Source of the DNA: Phyto melanocephala
Taxonomy: Eukaryota > Arthropoda > Insecta > Diptera > Rhinophoridae
Reading direction: 5' to 3'
NCBI GenBank assembly: GCA_941918925.1
Contig: OW799237.1
Span: 97,189,015-97,253,014, forward strand
DNA: 64,000 bases
Positions 35,147 through 45,972 of the stretch are shown here, one piece after another. A model generated the notes under the pieces. It saw only the letters and a list, made by a program, of their open reading frames with translations. It was not told where the DNA came from and did not search any database. The position numbers were made by a program, and so were the translations under genes. Numbering within the stretch: position 1 is the first letter of the stretch; each line of letters starts with the position of its first letter.

Positions 35147-36667
35147 GGCCTATTTAGTATAGCCTGCAGTAGCGTGGACTGCATTTTTTGCATCTCCTGC
35201 ATCATGCTGGTCGTATTCGTCATAAAAAGATTCATTGAATTGATCAGATTCTCCAACATACCTTCTAGTCGACTAAAAATGGAACTTGATTGTTCAGTGG
35301 TCGGCATCTCTTTTTGCATTGTCGGTTGGTTAGTTTTAAGAATAGAGGCATATGACATTTGATTTGAGGCTGCGTGTGTCAAGACGGGTATATTTGTAAT
35401 AGGTGGTTTTTGTGACTGTCCAGCAACAGAAACACTTTTGTTGGTCAAAGAACGTTTGACGACCTCAAAAACAGGGCATCCTCTATAGTTGGCAGTGTGA
35501 TTACCACCGCAATTGCTGCATTTTTTAACCTTAGGGTCGTTCCTGGCTTTGTTGCACTTAGATGTCTCATGCAAATCTCCACACACAACACAAACAGTAG
35601 GCAATTTACAGTAAGTTTTGGTATGACCATATTCTTGGCAGTTTAAGCACTGTACCGGACCAGTTCGTTTATGTGGCTCTTCCACAGTAACTCTACGGTG
35701 CATGATGTATTTTAGTTCGTAAATGGGGTGCGTTTCACTTTTCTTTAGCTTCATGTCATTAGGCTCCAATTCCACTCGGAAAAGTGGTTGTGGGATCCTT
35801 TCCCTGTTCCTAATGTTGGATACCGCTTTGACATTAAAGCCCTTGTTGATTAAACACAGTTTTAACTCCTGAGGATCAACATCAGAATCAATACCCTTGA
35901 TAACGACTTGGAGGCCTTTTGCACTTTTAAGTTGGTAAGTATAAAAGTTCTTTTTATGCCTCTCCAGCTCGGAAACTGTTTTGCGATAATCGCCTTCACA
36001 ATTAACTTGAATTTTTGTCTCGCTGATGTTCCCACGTTTCAATGGCGTCACATAAAAAGAGTTTTCTCCAATCAAAGAAATTAACATCTTAACTAGATTA
36101 TTTGAGTTCTTTTCTCTTAAATAAATTGGAGGCGGCTTAATAGATTTGTGCAATGCATTTGGGGCGTCAATTTCTTCTTGGAGTATAGCAAAACGATTTT
36201 GGGATCTGGGTTTTTCACTGTCTTTTGTAATTTTTGCAGCTGATGCGATTTCCGCAGATTGTGGGCTTCTGCCTCTTTTCAAAACTGTAATGTAACGGTC
36301 CATTCCTACCTGTGTTTTGGGTTTTTCTACTGCAACTATTATGCTTTTTGGACTTGGCGTGGCTTTTGCAGCAGTTGTCACTCCTCCAGCACTGGACAGC
36401 GAACACCGGGATGAGGAAACGTTCCGAACTTCTTAATGGTATATTCAAGTCAGATTTAGCTAAGTTTCCACCTTGCTCAATACACTTATTTAAGTTTGGC
36501 GCACTAGCACTTAATTTTATAGCTGGAGTAATTTTAGGTTTCACGGTTAAATAATTTCTATTAAATTCCGGATCTCTAATGTTTTCAAAACAGGCACTGT
36601 CGGAGCTTAATACAATATGAGCATTTCGACCGCTGTGCTCAGTTACATTTTTGGAGTTTTCACTCAT
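35143..36667 (-). pseudogene. Jockey-clade ORF1 (gag-like, CCHC knuckles), one frameshift
   Basis: ORF1 starts MSENSKNVTEHSG at 36667 and runs to about 36425, where a one-base shift moves it to the frame that reads NVSSSRCSLSSAGG, TTAAKATPSPKS and onward to the TGA at 35145-35143. The body shows KGLQVVIKGIDSDVDPQELK, a segment like the PRE_C2HC domain found before knuckles in jockey-type ORF1, then CLNCQEYGHTKTYC, CVVCGDLHETSKC and CSNCGGNHTANYRGC. A Met/Gln-rich C-terminal segment (MFMTNTTSMMQEMQKMQ) may be a coiled coil. The protein would coat element RNA. Apart from the single indel the frame is clean. Confidence 0.85.
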
Positions 36668-36813
36668 TCACAAATAAAAATTTTTTTTTTTTTTTTTTTT
36701 TTTACCTATTACAAATTTTGCAACTTATTACAAATTTCACTATGTATATCACTCGCGCAGCGAACACGTCCGTACTCTTGAAGAGTCAACGCGAGAATCG
36801 AAGATAAAGAGAG
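36668..36813 (-). promoter_or_regulatory. 5' UTR of the Jockey-clade LINE with a 23-nt A tract
   Basis: In clade members an internal promoter lies at the very 5' end of the element. Here the minus strand begins CTCTCTTTATCTTCGATTCT and contains CGGACGTG about 40 nt in, reminiscent of downstream promoter elements, although its position is not exact. A run of 23 A residues (36703-36681) ends 13 nt before the ORF1 ATG. The promoter role is inferred from family knowledge, not shown. Confidence 0.45.
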
Positions 36814-36825
36814 ATAAGATAAAAT
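36814..36825. repeat. Target-site duplication, 5' side of Jockey-clade LINE
   Basis: ATAAGATAAAAT, identical to 32314-32325. Confidence 0.85.
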
Positions 36826-37161
36826 GAGTTAGATTTCTGACAAAAATTTATTTACCCCATAAAAACGTACAAAACGAACTTGGAAAAATCGATAAAAATG
36901 AGAAAGACATTAAAATTTACTATTATTTATATATATTTAGCAGCAATGGCAAAGGTATTGTCACCTTAAAAGCAAAAAAAAACGTCACCACATAGGCATG
37001 ACGTCACTAAAGTCGGCACCCAATCGTAACTAGCTATACCAAATCGCATCTCCCAACTGAAGGTCTGTTCACTGTGATAATGCGTTATAAAACTTTAAAT
37101 CAGTTTTTTTCAAAACTTAATTTTCACACACTATGCCCTTTTCTCAGAGAAGGTCATATAT

Positions 37162-38119
37162 GTATGCTTTAAAAGTTGTTGTATATATCACGATTTGATT
37201 CTTAAATATTTTATTCAAATATTAAGGACATGGCATGATAAACCTTTTAAAGGATTTTTTTGTTGATCTAACAGAATTATTATTTTTTTCATTCTTTAGA
37301 TTAATTATTTTCTTTTATATTTATAAGAAAAAATATGCTAGCCTTTATATTCCTAAACAATAAAAAGAACTAAGGAACATAATATGAAGAACAGAGTTCT
37401 CAGTAACAATAAATATAGGTCTTAATGGACGTCTGTAATTTTTATATCTATAAAACAAGGCTTATCAACTGCAACGTTTGGTTAAAACCACAAGTTTTGC
37501 AGGTAAATATTATTTATCTAGCCCACAGTTTTCATAAATATATAACTATTTTGAAATTTTGAACTTTATACTATGTTAACACAGGCGCCTTAATTGCCAA
37601 TTTATAATATTATCGCCATTAAAGGCCTTATTGAGCTCAATTTGCCATACTAAAAATTATTTTTAAATTAAGCAATATATACTTAATTGTTTCACTTATT
37701 GTCTAAAACTTGAAATACAACTCTTGATAAGTATGTTCAGTGAGAAGAAAATTCTATAGGTGGCATTTCTAATGTCAAACAAATAAATATACAAAAAATA
37801 AAAATTAAGAATATGAAAAATTTTTGAAGAAAATTTTAAAAAAATGTTTGAATAAATTCAAATACATACATATAAGTATATATATGTATGAATATAATTG
37901 TAAATATATTTTATCAACAGGAAAAACACTGAAAAGAAGGCATTATTTCATTTGGTATAAATACATCGTATTTTACAGCTATCAAATGCTAATTGAGTAA
38001 GATAAATTGAGTATGTGTGAACACTTATTTTAATTGCTCACTTAACACTAAATTGAAACAATTAAAAATATCTGTCTGAACAGGGTATTATTCTTCAAAA
38101 TTTTTACAAAATTATTTTA
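37162..38119. other. AT-rich non-coding stretch
   Basis: Nothing recognised. Confidence 0.45.
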
Positions 38120-38345
38120 TTTACAGTATTGGCCAATAGTTATGTACTTTTCTAATCTCTTTGAAACCATGTGGAGTCAGTGCCAAAACGACTGCTTTTA
38201 TTTTACAGCCCTCGACAAATCAATTCAATGTCAGATACCTAATTCTGAATTAAAGCGTATCCCAAAGAAAGTTTTCTGCATAAATCAAAACAAATAGTAG
38301 CTGTACGGGGCAGTGTCGGGGCTATAAGGATCCGTTTTTTACAGA
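38120..38345 (-). pseudogene. mariner transposase C-terminal fragment
   Basis: On the minus strand: DPYSPDTAPYSYYLF, stop, FMQKTFFGIRFNSELGI, stop, then FWH, stop, LHMVSKRLEK. This follows the mariner pattern PPYSPDLAPSDY.LFRSMQ...GIRF.S.E.GI...W.GI..LPERWEK at matching spacing. The third catalytic Asp of the DDD triad corresponds to the final D in PYSPD..P(S)D, here Ser. Several stops make it a pseudogene. The upstream part of the same protein lies at 39370-39790 on the same strand. Confidence 0.7.
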
Positions 38346-39369
38346 TTTTGCAATATGTGTGAAAAAATTATAGTTAAAATTTTTATGAATTATTTGACTA
38401 ATTGATTTATTCTTCAATTTGAATTAAATGTTTAATTAATTTAAATATCTTTTTTAATTGATTTAAAATTTTTTTAAAATCTTTCTTTTCTGTCAGTTGA
38501 AAAAATATATTGAAAAATAACATTGAAAAATTTTAATTATTTTTTTAATAATTCATTTCAATAGAAAGTTTTAATAAAATTTTGATTAATCATGTGAAAA
38601 ATTAAAGTTAATACTTAAGAAAATGGTCAATCAGCAGATTAAAATTCTAGTTAGTAAGTAAGTTCATAATTAGTTAGACCTTGAACAGACTTAATAAATA
38701 TCATAGGGTACTAAAACTTTCTTGCAGATGAGACTGAAGTCAATATTTCCTGCAACCCGATATATTCAAATAGATTCTAACTTTGATATATTAGAAATTA
38801 TTTGTAGTCTTTCCCTTTGTTTGAACAAAATTTTTAAAGCGTAAAATTTCTTTGTTTCAAGGGCAGATGCACCTTCTTCGCTTTTGAAAATATGACGTGA
38901 CGTTTGGTTATGCCACCAATTCCTAAACGTGTAATGTTGTATGTAATCTTATGCTCTGTTTTTTTGTATGCTAAAAATATTTAAAAATAACTATATAATT
39001 TTTTTTATTTTCTTTGCGGTTTTTTTTATTTAAAACTGATTCAATAATTTAAATTATTAACGCAATACATTCTTTATTTAAATTTATAAAAAAATTCAAT
39101 TACAGCGGATCGATTAATTTAATTGAAATCATTTTTAAAAATTCTAGGATTATTAAATAATTTTTAAATACTGTTTTAATTTATATTTTTTGTCATACAT
39201 TTTCAATTAAAAATATTAATTTTGATTAAATTAATAGTATAATTTTGGTGATAAAATTGTGATTAACAGTATTAATTTCGTAATTGAAATCCATATTTAA
39301 TTTTTTCTGTGTGAGAGCATATTCTGGGTGTTATTTCACTTTACGGTTTGATTTAAAATATATATTTAT
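38346..39369. mobile_element. Probable AT-rich insert splitting a mariner
   Basis: About 1 kb of AT-rich sequence separates two consecutive parts of one mariner reading direction. Near its edges lie GTGTGAAAAAATTATA (about 38356) and, inverted, AATTTTTTCTGTGTG (about 39299), weakly inverted repeats. No ORF. A MITE insertion is the likeliest explanation, but boundaries and class are uncertain. Confidence 0.35.
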
Positions 39370-39790
39370 TTGTAGTATTTAATACTTTAGAAAGAAACTT
39401 TTTAAGCGAATCAGTTTTATCCAATATAGGTTTCCTGTAATGGTCGTACTAGTTTTTAGAAGTCCATAATAAATAGACCTCATTCATTTGGTGTCACCGA
39501 ATAGAGAGCAAAACCTAAGCGCAATGAATATTTTGCGTTTGATATCAATGCAGCTGTTTGGCCAATCTATTACCTTCTGGGTTTTCCATTTTTCATCGCA
39601 AGTAGTGATTCAGTACAAAACTCACTTTTTCTTATAGCGCTAAAGCAGCATCATTGCCATCAAATATCATCTTTCGAAGTATTTTGGCTTCATTACGTAC
39701 GGTACCCCTTTTCCCTATTTTTAGATAAACCCATTTACAGGCAAACTATTCCTTGGGCATCTTCCTCATGAAGTATTGGCTCAAAAACGT
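39370..39790 (-). pseudogene. mariner transposase middle fragment
   Basis: Minus-strand text VPYVMKPKYFER, stop, YLMAMMLL, stop, RYKKK, then TTCDEKWKTQKV follows the mariner order VPHELKPRDVERR....LLQRQKRK.FLHRIVTGDEKW. Further on, in another frame, KIFIALRFCSLFGDTK, SIYYGLLKTSTTITGNLY resembles NIHG.KVMLCIWWDQ.GV.YYELLKPGETITG.LY. The first catalytic Asp sits in CDEKW and is kept. Frame changes and stops show decay. Its C-terminal continuation is at 38120-38345. Confidence 0.65.
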
Positions 39791-41235
39791 GCTCTTAAAA
39801 ATTAGTTGGCTGGCCTAACGACAGTTTGTTTTCTGTGTTAAATTCGCTGCTAATGACAATGTGACAGCAAAAAGTTATACTTATATAAAATTTAATCGTT
39901 CGGTATAAAAATTCTTAAAAAAAATAAATTTATTTAAATATAGTATTAGTTTATTAAACATGAAAATATTTCAATATTTCTGAGTACTTAAAAAAATATC
40001 CACTTTTTCGAAAATCCTTCCATTAAAGATTTTGTAGTTGTTTCCGTTACCTTTTTGATGTGGTGATCTACCTACGCTTGAAATCAAACTAATTCTGGGA
40101 AATGTGTTTAAAATCCTTTTTTTATAAGTGCCTAAGTCTTTTCCCCAGGGTAAAGTTGTGGACAGTTAGGTGGACCTGTCTTCTAAGGTACATTGCTGAT
40201 TGAACACAAGAACTATGTTTTCATATTGTCATGATGCCAAATCGGACTTGAAGTACAAACGCGCTCTGTTTCGGGAGTTATTTTTTTTGTCATACAAGAA
40301 ATTTTTTTAAGGGAATTTTGTTGTTTGTTTTTTTTTCTCTGGTAGTGTTCTTGATCAGCCATTTTAAAAATCTTGACCCGAAAATTGTAAAAGACTTGCA
40401 GTACATAAGTTTCTTCATTCACAAGACGGCAAGTATTTACTTTTCTAAATTTTACTTAAATTTCATTGCTCGTTCTTTTGATTTCTTTTTTGCTATTTTT
40501 CTAAAAGCTCAAATTATAAGTTTTAATTATTTTGTTCACGTGCTTTTTTCGCTGTCAATTTTGACCGAAACAAAAGCTGAAAATGAATGATTTTGAAAAA
40601 ATATGTCAAGATTTTAAAAATAATTTTATGAACCAAGAATAAATTTTGGCTAGAATTTTGTGTATAAATTTTTCTATTTTTTTTACTCAGTTACAGTTTA
40701 ACTTAGTTAATCTCACAAACCATCTATTTCATAGATATTTATCATAAGCTTTGGTGAGCAATATCTGTGCTACAACTTTTTTTCAAATTAAAGATTTTAA
40801 TCTAAAATTCCTGCATATGAAGCTTTGTCGTTAAAAACAGCTTTGCTTTCTACACTATATTATTCAGTAACAAAGACAGCTTAAATGACACCCTCTAAAA
40901 TAACATTTAAGTTTTCAAAGGAAAACACCATATTCAAACAGGCACCATTTGTCTTAATCTCGCATTTTTAAACTAAACATCCCGTATTTTCTTATAGTCT
41001 CTTTTAAAACTTGTATAATTTCGCTCGAGATCTACATTAAAAAAACCTTAAAACACTGCATTCTTTTAGAATTCTTACACAAATAGATGGCATTTTTATG
41101 TATTTATGACATTTTACATAATTATACACTGACCGGAAGTTAAATAGCTTCCGGCAGAATTAAATTTAAGCCGTTAGAATCGCGCTACTTAAGCAACCAT
41201 AATTGGAATTTTTTTAAATAAAACTGTTTATATAG
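39791..41235. other. AT-rich non-coding stretch
   Basis: No gene recognised. Opposing short frames at 40213-40590 are low-complexity. Confidence 0.45.
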
Positions 41236-41297
41236 CTTAGGTTGAAAACAAGGTGCGCTAAAAGCCCAAACCCATAACAAGTATACACGTATGTGCC
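41236..41297 (-). mobile_element. LOA-like LINE copy 3, 3' end only
   Basis: The plus strand reads TTAGGTTGAAAAC, then AAAAGCCCAAACCCATAACA and GTATACAC.TATG, matching the terminal ~60 bp of copies 1 and 2 in reverse complement with scattered differences. One AACCT unit remains at the tail. More diverged than the other two copies, so probably older. Confidence 0.75.
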
Positions 41298-42000
41298 ATT
41301 TTACATGATAAAAAAATATAAGACAAAATTAACTATTTAAATACGTGATCTAAAAATATAAAATATTAAACTTCCATTATTCTTAATTTTATATTTACAA
41401 ACTGCTAACCTTAATTTTTTATATGGAAATAAATTGCTGACCATGCATTATATTTAACTAATAATTTTAACCGCAATTTAAAATGCGAACACTGAATTTA
41501 ATTTTATTTTTTTTACAAGTTAATTAAGTATTCATAATAAAAGTTTATTAATAATTAAACTACGTACATGCATAACAGACATATAAAAAACATAAAAGTG
41601 ATTATGATTAAACTGAAATTTTATTATGAATGATCTGCTCAAAAATTTATAGCCTGGATAACGAGGAATAAACTTTCGTTGCTAAAAAAATTTATTTAAA
41701 AAAGTTTTTGCCATCACTTATCGTGTGTGTTGTGCAGACAGAATTGTATTGCCTGTCGCTTATTTTTAATTTTTTTTATATAAAATTGTCAACAAATATT
41801 TAATAATTCATAATTAAAAACCATCACAATTTTTGTCAAATAAAACCACAAAAACCAGTTTCTGTTGAATATGAAAGCTATCAACAACCATCAGACATGT
41901 TTTTCAATGCAAATGTGGTAAATAATCGTGCATCAATTTTAATTTTGTTATGCAAAATTGTTTTGAGAATTTTTTAAAAATTCCAAATATATTTTTTGCA
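41298..42000. other. AT-rich non-coding stretch
   Basis: Nothing recognised. Confidence 0.45.
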
Positions 42001-43890
42001 ATGAAATAGTAAAACAAGTTTAGTTGTATTATTAATTTAACTGCGATAATAACTTTGAAGATAATGTTTTTATTAATTTTATTTTGTTTAAATGTCGCTC
42101 ATTTTTTTTATAAGAAAAAATTCGCATAAATATATAAACAAAATTATTAATTATTTTGCATGTAGAGTTCATTGTCATATTAAAAAATAAATAAAAAAAT
42201 ATGTAATTAAAATCATTAGTTTGAGAAAAGACGCCCGTTTTACTTAAATCAAACGAGTATACTTAATGTATGCGTATGTATAATATTAATTATTGTTGAA
42301 TTGATTATTAATCATACGTAGCAAAATACAACTGTAGAACATTAACACAAAATTGAAATGAAAAATCAAATCAAAATTGTAAAAAATAATTTTAATATTT
42401 TTTATTGTAAAAAACTTCATTATTATATATACATAACTTTTGGAATAGCAACTTGTTCCCAAATTTCGAAAATTTCTGGAGAGCGAAAACCAAACAACAA
42501 ATCAATGAAAATATTGTTTTAATAGTTGTTTTTATGTTTTTTTATAAAAAATAATTTTAATTTTATTTTGCAATATTACGCTACCCCATTGGGTAGCTAC
42601 TTCAGGGAAAGTATAAACAATAAAGAACAATTAACAATATGAAAATTGAAAAAAATCTATGAAATAGTCAAACAAGTTTAGTTGTATAATAAATTTAACT
42701 GCGATAATAACTTTAAAGATGATTTTGTTATTTTATTTTATTAAATTTAAATGTTGCTCATATTCCTTGACAAGGTTATGAGTAAAAACTCGCATACATA
42801 TACATATCTATAAAACTGATTACTAAAGAAGTTACGTTATTGTCAAAAATTATAAATTATTTTGCATACAGCGTTCAAAATCATTTTAAACGATAGATTA
42901 AAAATATAATACTCTTTTTACTTAAATTAGTTTGAGAAAAGACCCCGGTTTTACTTAAATCAAACGAGTATACTTTCTCTCGTATGCGTTATATTGATTA
43001 TGTTTGAATTAATTATTAATCATACGTGGCAAAATACCAACTTTACCCAGCAAATAAAATTGGAAGTAGTGCAAAGCGAATTACATTTACAAGACTTCTA
43101 AATCAATTGTGTAAAAGCATTAATTCTAAATGACTTCTTAACTGCAAAATAATTTGTCATAAATGATGTGCTTAAAAATGAATGCAACATCATGCAAAAT
43201 ATCTTAAAGAATTCATGTAAACAAACAAATTTAACACATGAAATATCCGATACTTGTTAACATATATGCATGAGTTCCATGCACTTATTAGAATGGAGTG
43301 CAGTTCATTAAAATATTCATGTAAACACATGATCGGCAATGACACGCTAATGTTAAAATCACTAGTGTTTTCACCTAAATTAAAGTACTTCATCATCAGT
43401 TGAACCCCTTAAAAATCACTTTTTTGTCATAGATTTTTTTGCTGGGTAGACAATTAACACAAAATTAAAATGAAAAACTAACGCAAACTGCACAAGTCCA
43501 TTTTATTTTTTTTTTTTTAATTTTCGGGAAGTATAAAAGACGTTGTAACCTTTTTTGTTTTAAATGTTTTTTTAAATCTTAAACGCAGATTTTTTCTTTG
43601 ATTGGTAATTTTTTAATACCATTAATCGAATTGTTTGAAAATAAAGCCGTTAGAGGGTAACTGCCATAAATAATTGTCATAAACATTGCTGTGTATGGTT
43701 TTTTTAATTCTATTTTTGTCAATGTGATATTTTTCTTTTAAAAAATAATTTTAATTTTTTTATGTTAAGCTTGATATCACTTTTTTTATAAAAAATAATT
43801 TTAATTTTATTTTCCAATATTACGCTACCATATTGGGTAGCTTCTTCAGGGAAAGTATAAAAAATTAAGAACAATTAATAATATGAAAAT
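42001..43890. repeat. Diverged tandem duplication of a ~650-bp AT-rich unit
   Basis: Unit A (42001-42657) and unit B (42659 to about 43890) share ordered blocks: ATGAAATAGT.AAACAAGTTT at the start, CTGCGATAATAACTTT, TTAGTTTGAGAAAAGAC, CAAACGAGTATACTT, ATTATTAATCATACGT, ATTAACACAAAATT, and finally TACGCTACC..ATTGGGTAGC with CTTCAGGGAAAGTATAAA. Unit B is longer because a MITE (43046-43446) and other bases were added. No coding content. Confidence 0.8.
43046..43446. mobile_element. MITE with CCCAGCAAA ends at a TA target
   Basis: Ends CCCAGCAAATAAAA (43046-) and, inverted, TTTTTTTGCTGGG (-43446), flanked by TA at 43044-43045 and 43447-43448. In unit A of the surrounding duplication the matching site reads ACTGTAGAACATTAACAC with a single TA and no insert, giving a direct empty-site comparison. 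A TA duplication suits the Tc1/mariner group. The 401-bp interior has no ORF. Confidence 0.8.
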
Positions 43891-44373
43891 TTAAAATTGA
43901 AAAAGAGATCGAAATTTTTGTTTATTATTTAAAACATATTATTTTTAAGTTGAATTTTCTAATAGAATATCTTTTATTGTATACCTGTAAACTAATTAGA
44001 ATTTTGTGGACGGTTCTCGGTAAAAACAAAAATCAAACAAAAACTTACAAAATATTTATTATAGTTTATAAATATAAAAATTATATAAATTATCTTCTTC
44101 ACACAATACCAGTGGTGAGCCAGTGGGGCTAAAAAAATTTAATAACTTTTCGTTAAAATATTACTTGTATTTTTTTTTTTTTTTTTTGCAGATATAAAGA
44201 GTCCGCCAAATAACTTTTTTTTTGAAAATGCTATAACAAAAGTGTAGCTTCGGCTCTGTGGCACATAGCGCCGTCCTGTTGAAACAAAATGTTGCCAATA
44301 TCCTTCTCTTTAATTTTTTAAACAAAAATTCGTTTAACATGGCCCAATAACGATCGCCATTAACCCATTACAG

Positions 44374-44396
44374 CCCAGCGTCTTATTTATAGGACA
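44374..44396 (+). repeat. Subterminal palindromic motif of the piggyBac element (three copies)
   Basis: CCCAGCGTCTTATTTATAGG with ACA following. Further copies are at 46041-46063 (same orientation, perfect TCCTATTTATAGGA palindrome) and 44719-44740 (inverted). Placement near both ends suggests a role in transposase binding; that is inference. Confidence 0.6.
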
Positions 44397-45024
44397 TTAC
44401 AAAAAATATGTTTTTTTGTCACTTATATAATTTTTATTCTAAAAATATTTTTTTTATTCGTTAGGTGTAATACCAAAAAATCTTTGTAGGTATGCTTGCT
44501 TTTTCATTCTATTATAACTTGCCAGTGAAAAATAACTAAACTTAGTGCATTTTTAAGAATCTTGGGCGACATTATAAATATGTTTATAAATCATATAACA
44601 CAAACTTTAACAAAATTATATGCTATTATTTAAATTAAAAAGTATTTACCCAAACTGTTTATAAACTTATTAAAATAAAAAAATACCATACTTGAAAAAA
44701 CAATTGGTGCATTGTGACTGTCCTATTTATATGACGCTGGTACTTGACGGTATCAAAATATTAACAGTTTTTTAAATTTTCAGTATATCGTGTTTGTTGT
44801 TTACTACGCGCTATTTTCTGCTTTATATTTGGGAGATTCATATGGATGTTTGTTGACGTTGTCCAAAAATATATATATTTTTTCGTTTTAGTACTTCAAG
44901 TTTATGTGTCGATCTTCATCATTTTCTGCATTGGATATTGCGTGTAGTTGAGTCTTTGTTTCGCGGTATTACATTGATATTATTCACTTCAGTTCAAAAA
45001 TTCTTAAGACTACTTTATCTAAAG

Positions 45025-45972
45025 ATGTATAGAAAAACATTGTTTTTACGAGAATTGTACGATATTTTAAATGATTCTACATTTATGGCATCTAAAGATG
45101 TCGATATAATTGTTCTTTTACCAGAACCATATGAACTGACTGATGACGACGACGTCGATGATAACAACATAGGAGATTTGGAAGTCACTGATATACCAGG
45201 AGAACTTATAATGCAATACAAATTACCTGATATATTTGAGCCTGAGTGCATATTGCCTTAATTTTGACTTAGATATGGGAAAATCGATCGTGAAGATTTG
45301 GCATTAGGATCGAGAGTAGCAATAGATATGTTAGATGGTATATCAGAATCCACAAGTCATCAAATATATTCTGAAAATTTATTTACCAGTAGAGACTTAC
45401 TGTTTTATTTGCAGCAGCTAGGATTCCGTGCGACTTTGAGGGAGAACAGACATTCATAATGTCCTCTTTAAGACTCTAAAACTCTTGGAACGAAAGTACG
45501 AGGTTTATTTGATTAGTGATTTGATGCAAATGTATAAATACTTATCGCAAAATGAAATGACAACAAGTGAAGTGGATCAACAAGACTGTTTGGTGGGTAA
45601 ATACGCAACAAATATTAGAGCAAAGAAATGATACTGATCTCTATTTATTACACGTATAGATATGACTATGGTGAATTCGTGGATTGTTTACAAACTTGTA
45701 AACGAAAATAGAATTAGTTCGTTAGAGTTCAAAAGATCAGTCACTGTTCCTTACTTGAAGATATCTAAATAACCGTTTGTATGCAGACCGAGAACATCTT
45801 CCACAAAAGTTTTTTCAGATGTAAGATATGATAACAAAGGACATTTTATGAAAAAACGATAGAAACAGCGAAGATGTCAGGGACAAAACTGTAAATCAAA
45901 ACCACTTTCATTTTGCGCTAAATGTGATGTAACACCTTGCAAGGACTGTTTTATTCCATATCATGCAAAATA
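45025..45972 (+). pseudogene. piggyBac transposase pseudogene
   Basis: From MYRKTLFLRELYDILNDS (45025) the frame reads IVLLPEPYELTDDDDVDD and DLEVTDIPGEL, the acidic N-terminus of piggyBac transposases, then stops at 45261. After a large deletion come LALGSRVAIDMLDG, HQIYSENLFTSRDLLFYLQQ and LGFRATLRENR (about 45296-45450), the DNFFTS..LL..L..LG..ATGT.R.NR block of the catalytic domain. Further frames give AKWNDNK, VDQQDCLVGKYATN, IRAKK and MVNSWIVYKL, and the C-terminal cysteine-rich domain CQGQNCKSKPLSFCAKCDV, TPCKDCFIPYH. The DDD catalytic residues mostly fall in the missing or shifted parts. Confidence 0.85.

Larger units (their letters stand above)
32326..36813 (-). mobile_element. Jockey-clade non-LTR retrotransposon, near complete
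   Basis: A 4.49-kb minus-strand LINE: 5' UTR 36813-36668, ORF1 36667-35143, ORF2 35146-32504, short 3' UTR and a poly(A) tail (T run, about 32325-32348). Perfect 12-bp direct repeats flank it. ORF1 with three CCHC-type knuckles and ORF2 with endonuclease plus RT but no RNase H define the Jockey clade. Only one frameshift in ORF1 was seen, and ORF2 is fully open, so the insertion is relatively recent. Confidence 0.9.
32224..37161. mobile_element. MITE family B, copy 2, split by a Jockey-clade LINE
   Basis: The outer ends are inverted repeats: 32224-32260 begins ATATATGACCTTCTCC, and 37125-37161 reads the same motif inverted (GAGAAGGTCATATAT). The left 102 bp (32224-32325) and right 336 bp (36826-37161) together make one MITE; the right part matches copy 1 at 11783-12135 in reverse complement (CATAGGCATGACGTCA, ATCTCCCAACTGAAGGT, GCGTTATAAAACTTTAAAT). 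The LINE 32326-36813 sits in between. Confidence 0.8.
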
